DNA of 64,000 bases, from positions 310,001 through 374,000 of the forward strand of contig JADJVE010000001.1 in the NCBI GenBank assembly GCA_016716715.1. Reading direction: 5' to 3'. Shown in pieces: positions 57,641 through 64,000 of this stretch. The notes under the pieces were generated by a model. The model was given only the letters and a program-made list of their open reading frames with translations. It did not search any database and was not told the origin of the DNA. Each line of letters starts with the position of its first letter. The stretch's first letter is position 1. This DNA comes from Acidobacteriota bacterium. GTDB lineage: Bacteria > Acidobacteriota > Thermoanaerobaculia > UBA5066. The position numbers were made by a program, and so were the translations under genes.

Positions 57641-59292
57641 CGCGTCTTCTCCCACGTTCGGAGCAGGGCCACGACCGATTCGATCTCGGGGTCCGTGAGA
57701 GAAGCCCGCGTCGAGGAGGGCGTGGCGAACCCCTCCATCGACGTGCCGCGGCGCCCGCGGCGGATCGTTTCGACGAGGTAGCGGTCGGAAGCGGATTCGA
57801 GGAGGACGGGGTTGTTCAGCGCGGGGCCTTCGGCGCCCTGGCCCTTCGCGCCGTGGCAGCCGGCGCAGGCGCGCGCGTAGACGGTGTCGCCGCCCTTGAG
57901 CGCCGGCGCGATGAAGCGCCGCGGCTCGGCCGACGCGCCGGGCGCGGCGCCGCCGCTGAAGGCGCGGACGTACGCGACGACGGCCTTGCGTTCGTCGGGC
58001 CGGAGGCCCGCGGCGGGGTCGGCCCAGCCCGGCATCCGCCGGCCGGGCCTGCCCTTGTCGATCGTCGCGGCGAGGAATTCGTCCGAGGCGAGCGCGAGGA
58101 AGTCCGGATTTCCGATTGCCGGGAACGCCGCCATCCCCGCGTAGCGCATGCCCTCGCCGCTCGCTCCGTGGCAGGCCGAGCAAAACGCGCCGTAGAGCGT
58201 CGCGCCGTCCGCCGCGAACTCACGCGCGCCGAAGCGCTCGACGCGGAGGCGATCGGGGGGCTGGGTGTTCGCCGCCGAACTTTCGGTGCGCAGCGAGAGA
58301 AGGTAGAAGACGAGGCGGTCGATCTCGGCCTCGGAGAGCCCGAGCGCCGGCATCTGCGAGTTCGGGACGAGCGTCGCGGGCGCGCGGAAGTGCTCCGCGA
58401 GCCACGCGGGGACGCTCCGGCCGCCCGGCACGTGCGTGAAGTCGAGCCGGCCGGGGTCGAGGCGTCCCTCGCGCGTGAGGTCGGGCCCGTCGGCGCCGCC
58501 GACGCCGTTGACCTTGTGACAGCCGCGGCAGCCGAGTGAATGAAAGAGCGCCTTGGCCTCCGTGAGGCCGGGCGCGCCGACGCGGGTTCCGAGAAACGTC
58601 GCGAGAGCCTCGCGCTCGGCGGCCGCGAGCGGCGCGACGGACGCGCGCCACGGCGAGCCGGCGACCTTCGCGCTCTTGTCGAGGTGCGACTCGTACCACC
58701 CCGCGGCGACGGGCCTGACGCCGGCAGCCGAGAGATCCGGACCCTCCATGCCGCCGCCGTCCGGCCGCAGCGTCCCGCCGCGCCCGTCGAGCTTGTGACA
58801 GGCGAGGCAGTCGTGCCGCTCGAAGACGGCGGCGCCGGCGGCGAGGCGCGCGGCGTCGGGGACGCCGACGGGCGTGTGGCAGCCGCCGCATCCGGCGTAC
58901 GCGTAGCGGCGCGGGAGCATCGGCTCGGGCCAGTGCGGAGCCTCGCCGTGCGCGTCCGCGCGATCCGTCGCGCGGCCCTGGCCGCCGTGGCAGATCGTGC
59001 AGCCCATGTCCGCCGGCTCGTGCGCGACGCGCGGGTGCGGCCCGAGCACCTTGTGGCCCCCGACCACCTGCTCGCCGGGCGCCATCCCGACGTGGCAGCT
59101 CACGCAGCGGTCGGCCGCGCCGAGCGCGGGCACGTAGACCTGCCGCAGCCGGATCTCGGCGGGAGCGCCGGGCCGCGAGGCGCCGGCCTGGACGCGCCGC
59201 CACTCGCGGAAGAAGTTCTCGTGCACGGCCGCGGCCCCGAGGAGCGCGAGCGTCAGGAGGCTGCTCCAGAGCAGGAGGTGCTTGTTTCGCAT
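57637..59292 (-). CDS. Heptahaem cytochrome c with membrane anchor
   Basis: A 551-residue periplasmic protein with an N-terminal membrane helix (about 7-23) and seven CxxCH haem sites in order: CVSCH, CTICH, CGGCH, CLACH, CRGCH, CSACH, CAGCH. The last four sit in class I cytochrome c folds ([50 protein letters not shown]); the first three form a small multihaem module. It probably relays electrons between the cytochrome b/Rieske proteins and the molybdoenzyme. ATG at 59292 is favoured over the GTG three codons upstream, because GGTGG then lies five bases before it. Confidence 0.88.
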
Positions 59293-59305
59293 TGCCGCCA
59301 CCGCC

Positions 59306-60844
59306 TCAGTGCGCCGGCCAGTCCGCGTGGGACCAGTAGAACGCCCAGTTGGGCCCGCGGAAGTACGAACCGATGACGGTCAGGACGATGAAGCCGCAGA
59401 GGAAGCACGTGAAGAGGCCGAGCGCGCCGGCGCGCGTGGAATCGTGGCGCCTCACGAGCCACATCGAATACGCCGCGAAGACGGCCGTGAGGACGGTGCC
59501 GGGGTTCAGGAACGTCACGACGAGCTGCGGGATGTGCGGGAACCACTCGCGGATCCACCCGAAGCGAATCGCGAGCGCCTCGATCGAGAGCGTCGAGAGG
59601 AGTCCGACACCCGCCGCCTGAAGGACGACTTTCTTTCCGCCCGGCCCGCCGAACCACTCACCCGTCCCCTGCGTCTCGCGGTCGAGGAACGGGATGAGGC
59701 CGAGGCCGAGGAGGACGATCGCGGGAATCCCGATCCCGCCCATGAAGGCCGAGTACGAGACGAGCTCCTGCAGGCCGAGGAAGTACCACGGCGCCTTTGC
59801 CGGGTTCTCGGGCACGCCGGGGTTCGCGAGCTCCTTGAGCGGCGCGTCCGACAGGATCCCGAGCGCGAGGCAGCCGGCGACCGTCAGCATGAGGACCGCG
59901 AGCTCGGCGTAAAACAGGTGCGGCATCGAAGGCACCGTCGCCTCGGGCGAGCGCCCGACGGCCGCCGTCTTCCCGCGCACGAGCGCCGCGAGCTGGTACG
60001 TCTTGCGGGGGGAATCCGTGAAGACGGGCAGCGAGTCGATTCCCGGCGCCCCCACGCGCGCGTCCGCGTCCGCCGGCCGCGCGAGGCCGCCGTCCTTCCG
60101 GATCCGCCAGAAGTGGACGGCCGCGAGCGCCGCGAGGACGAGCGGCAGGAGCATCACGTGGAGGACGTAGAAGCGGATGAGCGCCTCCTCGCCGACGGTG
60201 TCCGAGCCGAGGAGAAGGAGCTTCTGGAATCCGCCCGGGTCGAAGCGGTCCGTGATGTTGAGCGCGTCCGTGACCTCGCGCGGGGACTGCGCGATGTTCG
60301 CGCCGATCGTGATTGCCCAGTACGCGAGCTGGTCCCACGGAAGGAGGTAGCCCGTGAACGAGAGGCCGAGCGTCGTCGCAAGGAGCGCCATTCCGACAAG
60401 CCAGTTGAACTCGCGGCGCTGCCGGTAGGCCGCCGTGAAGAAGACGCGCGCCATGTGCAGGAGGACGACGACGACCATCGCGTTCGCCGCCCAGCGGTGG
60501 ATGTTCCGGATGAACCGGCCCGTCGGGACGACGAAGTGGATGTCCTTGATCGAGTCGTAGGCCGCGAGGGGGTGGGGCTTGTAATAGAACATGAGGAGGA
60601 CGCCCGTCGCGAGCGTCACGAGAAACGCCGCCATCGCGGCGATTCCGAGGCCCCAGGTCGTCGACCAGCGGAGGCTCCACAGGTGCGTGCGCACGGCGTG
60701 GAGGTGGAGGAAGACGTTCCCGAAGACGAACGTCGAACGCGTCCGGTCGGTCGACGGGGCGCCGCCGCGGAACGCGGAGTCCTTCACGAGGCGCGGGGCC
60801 CCCTTCAGGTTGTGGACGAGGCGGCGGAGCGCGGTATCGCTCAT
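59306..60844 (-). CDS. Full-length cytochrome b of a bc-type quinol complex
   Basis: A 512-residue membrane protein with the cytochrome b core and the subunit IV part in one chain. The haem ligands lie in NIHRWAANAMVVVVLLHMARVF and VLHVMLLPLVLAALAAVHFWR; PWDQLAYWA precedes the Qo site, and NPAKAPWYFLGLQELV stands where PEWY is usual. It should oxidise (or in reverse reduce) quinol together with the Rieske protein. A linker of about 70 residues after the fourth helices is unusually long. ATGA overlap with the Rieske gene. Confidence 0.92.
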   Translation of the reverse strand: MSDTALRRLVHNLKGAPRLVKDSAFRGGAPSTDRTRSTFVFGNVFLHLHAVRTHLWSLRWSTTWGLGIAAMAAFLVTLATGVLLMFYYKPHPLAAYDSIKDIHFVVPTGRFIRNIHRWAANAMVVVVLLHMARVFFTAAYRQRREFNWLVGMALLATTLGLSFTGYLLPWDQLAYWAITIGANIAQSPREVTDALNITDRFDPGGFQKLLLLGSDTVGEEALIRFYVLHVMLLPLVLAALAAVHFWRIRKDGGLARPADADARVGAPGIDSLPVFTDSPRKTYQLAALVRGKTAAVGRSPEATVPSMPHLFYAELAVLMLTVAGCLALGILSDAPLKELANPGVPENPAKAPWYFLGLQELVSYSAFMGGIGIPAIVLLGLGLIPFLDRETQGTGEWFGGPGGKKVVLQAAGVGLLSTLSIEALAIRFGWIREWFPHIPQLVVTFLNPGTVLTAVFAAYSMWLVRRHDSTRAGALGLFTCFLCGFIVLTVIGSYFRGPNWAFYWSHADWPAH

Positions 60845-61335
60845 GCCTTGTCTCCCTTTACTTTCGTCCCGGCGGGGACGTCCTCGCCCTCGTCCACGAC
60901 GTACGCGCCGCCGCTTCCGGAGACCTTGCGCCACGCGAGCGCGCGCGGCGCGGGCCCCTTCGTGACCGATCCGTCCTTCGCGAAGCGCGAGCCGTGGCAC
61001 GGGCAGTCGAAGCCTTCGGGACCCGTCTTCACGATGCAGCCGAGATGCGTGCAGACCGTCGAGACCGCGAAGACGCCCTCGCCGTCGCGGAAGACGGCGA
61101 CGTTGCGGCCCGGCGGGACGAAGGCTTCGCCGGGAGCCAGCGTGTCCGGGAGCGCGACCTTGTACTTGCGCGAGGGGGACGGCAGGACGGCGGCCTTCGG
61201 GAGCCGGAGCGCGCCGAGCATCGCAAACGCGAGCGCCGAGCCGGCGGCCCAGAGCGCCGAGAGGCCGAGGAAGTCGCGCCGCGCGACGGGCTCGGGATCG
61301 AGCCGCGAGCGGGCGGAAACGGAGGTCGTCGTCAT
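60841..61335 (-). CDS. Rieske iron-sulfur protein
   Basis: A 164-residue Rieske protein with a Tat-type N-terminus (ARRDFLGLSALWAAGSALAFAML) that stays as the membrane anchor. The [2Fe-2S] boxes are CTHLGC and CPCHGSRF, 15 residues apart, with the disulfide cysteines in place. It passes electrons from quinol to the cytochrome c. ATG at 61335 is chosen over the GTG at 61347: GGAGG lies five bases upstream and the ATG overlaps the previous stop. Confidence 0.95.
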   Translation of the reverse strand: MTTTSVSARSRLDPEPVARRDFLGLSALWAAGSALAFAMLGALRLPKAAVLPSPSRKYKVALPDTLAPGEAFVPPGRNVAVFRDGEGVFAVSTVCTHLGCIVKTGPEGFDCPCHGSRFAKDGSVTKGPAPRALAWRKVSGSGGAYVVDEGEDVPAGTKVKGDKA

Positions 61336-63293
61336 GCGGTCCTCCACGACGTGGCGAAGGTGACGCGGTCCATCGCGATCGCGTCGGTCGGACAGCGCAT
61401 CACGCAGAGCGCGCAGCGGATGCAGCGGTCCTCGTCCTTGAGGATGGCCGTCGCGTCACCGGGGTCCGGGCCGAGGTCGCGGTCGACCGCGGAGGCGAGG
61501 TCCGCCGAGGGAGCGAGGTCGAAAAGGTCGACGAGCTTGAGGCAGAGCGTCGGGCAGACGTCGACACAGCCGCCGCAGAGGACGCAGCGCGAGCCGTCGA
61601 AGACCGGCGTCACGCCGCAGTCGAGGCAGCGCGAGGCCTCGCGCATGGCCTGCTCGGCCGTGTACCCCGTCTCGACCTCCGCCTCGGGGTGCTTCAGCCG
61701 CTCCTCGGGCTCGGCGACGGGCACGGCGACGCGGCGGATCGACTCGTATCCGCGCTCGCGCCGGTAGCCGGGGAGCGTCAGGAAAGCCGTGAGCGTGTCG
61801 GGCGTGAGCGCGTGCCCCGTGAGCGAGCGGTAGATGGAGCGGGCCGCCGCCTTGCCGGACGCGACCGCGTCGATCAGGAGGCGCGTGCCGTGGGCGAGGT
61901 CGCCCGCGACGAAGACGCTCGGAGCCGACGTCGCGAGCGTCACGGGATCGACCTTCGGCCAGCCAGGGCGCATCTCCTCGACGTCCGTCCCGCCCTCGGC
62001 GAGGAACGAGAGGTTCGGAGCCTGCCCGACGGAGAGGAGGACGCTGTCGCACGGCAAGGTCTGCCTCACGGCGTCGTCGTAGACGGGGGAAAAGCGCCGG
62101 TTCTCGTCGTAGACGCGGACGCAGCGCCGGAACGTGACCCCCGTGACGGCGCCGGTGGCATCGCGTTCGATCGCGACGGGCCCCCAGCCGTTCAGCCGCT
62201 CGACCCCTTCCTCGTCGCCCTCCCGGATCTCGACGGTGTCGGCGGGCATCTCTTCGAGCCCCTCGAGCGAGACGAGGCGCACGCGGCTCGTCCCGGGGAG
62301 GCGCGCGGCCGTGCGCGCCGCGTCCCACGCGATCTGCCTCACGACCGACCGCGCGACGTCGTACGCGACGTTGCCCCCGCCGACCACGACGACGTCGCGC
62401 CCGAGCGGCAGCGGCTCGCCGAGGGAGACGGCGCGCAGGAGGTCCACGCCGCCGAGGACGCCGGGGCCGTTCTCGCCGGGCAGGCCGAGGGCGCGCGAGC
62501 TCTTGGCGCCGACGGCGACGAGGACGGCGGCGTGCGTGCGGCGCAGCTCCTCGAACGAAACGTCCTTGCCCACCGTGACGTTGCAGCGGATCTCGACGCC
62601 GAGCGCCTCGATGACGGCGATCTCGCGCCGGATGAGCTCGCGCGGGAGCCGGTAGGCCGGCACGCCGACGGCGAGCATCCCGGCGGCGACGGGCTCGCTC
62701 TCGTAGACGACGGGCTTGAAGCCGAGGAGCGCGAGGTCGTGCGCGGCCGAGAGGCCGGCCGGACCCGCGCCGATGATCGCGACCTTCTGGCCGGAGGCGA
62801 GCGGGATTTGCCCGTCGATCGCGCCCCTGAGAAGCGCCGCCATCTCGTCGGCGTCGGCGCACACCGCGGGGACGTAGCGGCGCACGTCGTCGAGGACGGC
62901 CGCCGGCATCCGGGCCTCGGGCCCCGCGAGCGAGCAGACGAAGCGCTTGAGGGCGCGGATCGAGATCGGGCGGTCGTTCGCGACGAACGCCCCGTCGTCG
63001 TCCACGCGCGGCACCTTTCCGCGCCGGCAGGCGGCTTCGCACGGCGCGCCGCACACGCGGCCGCAGATCGACGCGAACGGATTCGGCCCGCGTGCGATGA
63101 GGTACGCCTCCTCGAAGCGGCCCTCGGCGATGGCACGCACGTACCCGCGGGCGTCCGTGTGCACGGGGCAGGCGGCCTGGCAGGAAATGAGCCCCCGGTG
63201 GTAGCCGTCGCCGGGGACTTCGACGGTGAGGGGAACGGGCAGAGCGGCAGCCGGCAGAGCGCCATCGGCCGCGGTTCCGGCGACGTCACGCAT
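61332..63293 (-). CDS. GltD-like NAD(P)/FAD oxidoreductase with C-terminal ferredoxin clusters
   Basis: A 653-residue flavoprotein. The N-terminal Fe-S part has CQAACPVHTDARGYV and CGRVCGAPCEAACRRG. FAD and NAD(P) folds follow (VAIIGAGPAGLSAAHDLALLG, about 170-188; VVVVGGGNVAYDVARSV, about 303-319), then GQAPNLSFLAEGG and FVAGDLAHG. Two ferredoxin-like [4Fe-4S] sites end the chain (CVLCGGCVDVCPTLC; CIRCALCVMRCPTDA). It probably links NAD(P)H or ferredoxin to the quinone pool or the cytochrome complex. As first gene of the operon it lies behind the FNR-type palindrome; GGGGGA serves as Shine-Dalgarno. Confidence 0.88.
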   Translation of the reverse strand: MRDVAGTAADGALPAAALPVPLTVEVPGDGYHRGLISCQAACPVHTDARGYVRAIAEGRFEEAYLIARGPNPFASICGRVCGAPCEAACRRGKVPRVDDDGAFVANDRPISIRALKRFVCSLAGPEARMPAAVLDDVRRYVPAVCADADEMAALLRGAIDGQIPLASGQKVAIIGAGPAGLSAAHDLALLGFKPVVYESEPVAAGMLAVGVPAYRLPRELIRREIAVIEALGVEIRCNVTVGKDVSFEELRRTHAAVLVAVGAKSSRALGLPGENGPGVLGGVDLLRAVSLGEPLPLGRDVVVVGGGNVAYDVARSVVRQIAWDAARTAARLPGTSRVRLVSLEGLEEMPADTVEIREGDEEGVERLNGWGPVAIERDATGAVTGVTFRRCVRVYDENRRFSPVYDDAVRQTLPCDSVLLSVGQAPNLSFLAEGGTDVEEMRPGWPKVDPVTLATSAPSVFVAGDLAHGTRLLIDAVASGKAAARSIYRSLTGHALTPDTLTAFLTLPGYRRERGYESIRRVAVPVAEPEERLKHPEAEVETGYTAEQAMREASRCLDCGVTPVFDGSRCVLCGGCVDVCPTLCLKLVDLFDLAPSADLASAVDRDLGPDPGDATAILKDEDRCIRCALCVMRCPTDAIAMDRVTFATSWRTA

Positions 63294-63323
63294 TCAGGTT
63301 CCCCCCGCTGGATGCCTGCGAGG

Positions 63324-63367
63324 ACGCTAGGTCGGACGAGGTGCGCCCGGTATGACGGGCGTCATAC
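63324..63367 (-). promoter_or_regulatory. FNR-type class II promoter of the respiratory operon
   Basis: The inverted repeat GTATGACG-GG-CGTCATAC (63350-63367) has the same core as the site before the YecH-like gene. TAGCGT (63329-63324) stands 29.5 bases from its centre, the identical distance. The start would be near 63317, with a leader of about 24 bases and a G-rich Shine-Dalgarno before the ATG at 63293. Confidence 0.6.
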
Positions 63368-63412
63368 GCACGGGGCGAATGTAGGGCCCGCGGGAGCGCG
63401 CCGCTCTCCCGA

Positions 63413-63952
63413 TCAGCCGACCTCCAGCGCGATCGCCCCGGGAAAGAGCACGTCGTTCTCGATGCGGATGTGGCGCTTCAGGTCGGCCTCGAGGTCCACG
63501 AGGCCGGCGTAGAGCGCACGGAAGGACTCGCACGCGCCTTCGGGGAGCGTGTAGTCCGCCGTGACGGCGCGCAGCTCTCCGAGGATCTCCTCGACGGCCT
63601 CGTGCTCGCGCAGCATCACGCGGATCGGGTTCTGCACGCTGGGGAAGCAGGCGTCGCCTCCCCGTGTCGGTCCTTCGAGCGACTCGATGTACGGGAAGAG
63701 GATCCGCTCCTCCTTGAGCATGTGCGGCCCGAGGTCTTCCACGAGTCGGCGGACCAGCCGTTCGACCAGGAGGGTCTCGGGGTGCGCGTCGCCGTGGCGG
63801 CTGCGCGCGATCGCGGCGAGAGGCGGGAGGGACGCGATCGCCGCGCGGGTGAAGACGTGGTGCGTCTCGAGGATGAACTTCACGACGGCCGTCAGGGACT
63901 CGTTCCCGGGAGCGGAGCCGGTCGAGGGCTGTGTGCGAATCTCGGTCTGCAT
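63413..63952 (-). CDS. Hemerythrin-domain protein, RIC (YtfE/ScdA)-like
   Basis: A 179-residue four-helix diiron protein. Likely ligands are in ILETHHVFTRA, LGPHMLKEERILFPYIESLE, MLREHEAVEEILGEL and LKRHIRIENDVLFPGAIALE, the pattern of RIC proteins that repair Fe-S clusters after nitrosative stress. The N-terminal ScdA_N domain of full YtfE is missing, and the first histidine reads ETHH. AGGAGG lies six bases before the ATG. It is upstream of, and in the same direction as, the nitrate-type operon, but the palindrome between them suggests separate promoters. Confidence 0.85.
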   Translation of the reverse strand: MQTEIRTQPSTGSAPGNESLTAVVKFILETHHVFTRAAIASLPPLAAIARSRHGDAHPETLLVERLVRRLVEDLGPHMLKEERILFPYIESLEGPTRGGDACFPSVQNPIRVMLREHEAVEEILGELRAVTADYTLPEGACESFRALYAGLVDLEADLKRHIRIENDVLFPGAIALEVG

Positions 63953-64000
63953 CGTCGTCCTCCTGGCGAGAAGACGATAGGGACGCGCGGGGGCGGACGT

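Overview
The window is GC-rich throughout and gene-dense. Nearly every base is coded and no gene-free stretch exceeds 300 bases. The mix of genes points to a Gram-negative bacterium of Acidobacteriota type. This includes a Ser/Thr kinase with a start typical of that phylum, an S46 dipeptidyl-peptidase, an RND tripartite pump, Rieske/cytochrome b proteins, Tat-dependent molybdoenzymes and a 'RLLDTR...DVNGYF' surface module. No rRNA, tRNA, insertion sequence or CRISPR array was seen, so the assignment is an inference from gene content only.

Layout. (1) 0-10.5 kb, minus strand: RNase E/G, a secreted beta-helix protein, then the rod-shape operon mreB-mreC-mreD-mrdA-rodA and a membrane-anchored FecR protein. 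(2) 10.6-15.1 kb, plus: a SurA/PpiD-type foldase, ruvA-ruvB and a lipid kinase. (3) 15.1-18.3 kb, minus: a VapBC-like toxin-antitoxin pair and nadB-nadC. (4) 18.5-24.6 kb, plus: S46 peptidase, GH36 alpha-galactosidase-like protein and a DUF456-lipoprotein fusion. (5) 24.6-36.3 kb: a frameshifted DcrB-like membrane protein, zinc-ribbon plus SPFH pair, cyclase, DEAD-box helicase, a four-domain kinase, a GT39-like transferase and gap. (6) 36.4-51.5 kb, a redox and metal-stress region: cytochrome c, MBL-fold protein, two PPOX-family proteins (one frameshifted and joined to a GAF/winged-helix regulator), an ECF sigma/anti-sigma/DUF1223/DoxX/Cys-repeat-peptide operon, YecH-like protein, class I fumarase and a CzcCBA heavy-metal pump. 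(7) 51.5-64 kb, minus: an eight-gene respiratory operon followed by a hemerythrin (RIC-like) gene.

The respiratory operon encodes, in transcription order, a GltD-like flavoprotein with ferredoxin clusters, Rieske protein, full-length cytochrome b, a seven-haem cytochrome c, a Tat-exported NarG/NxrA-like molybdoenzyme, its Fe-S subunit, a haem-b gamma subunit and a TorD/NarJ chaperone. Almost all junctions are ATGA overlaps. It looks like a complete electron chain between quinol (or NAD(P)H) and a periplasmic nitrate/nitrite-type molybdoenzyme. A 16-bp FNR-type palindrome stands upstream of it. The same palindrome, with the same distance to a -10 hexamer, stands upstream of the YecH-like gene 20 kb away.

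Two candidates deserve most attention. One is the orphan cysteine-repeat (CKGxxxC) peptide operon under an ECF sigma factor, which resembles bufferin/MNIO metallophore loci but has no modifying enzyme nearby. The other is the Nxr-like respiratory operon with its twin regulatory palindromes. Several gene starts lack a Shine-Dalgarno sequence and instead have a TANNNT hexamer 6-8 bases upstream, which suggests that leaderless mRNAs are common in this genome.
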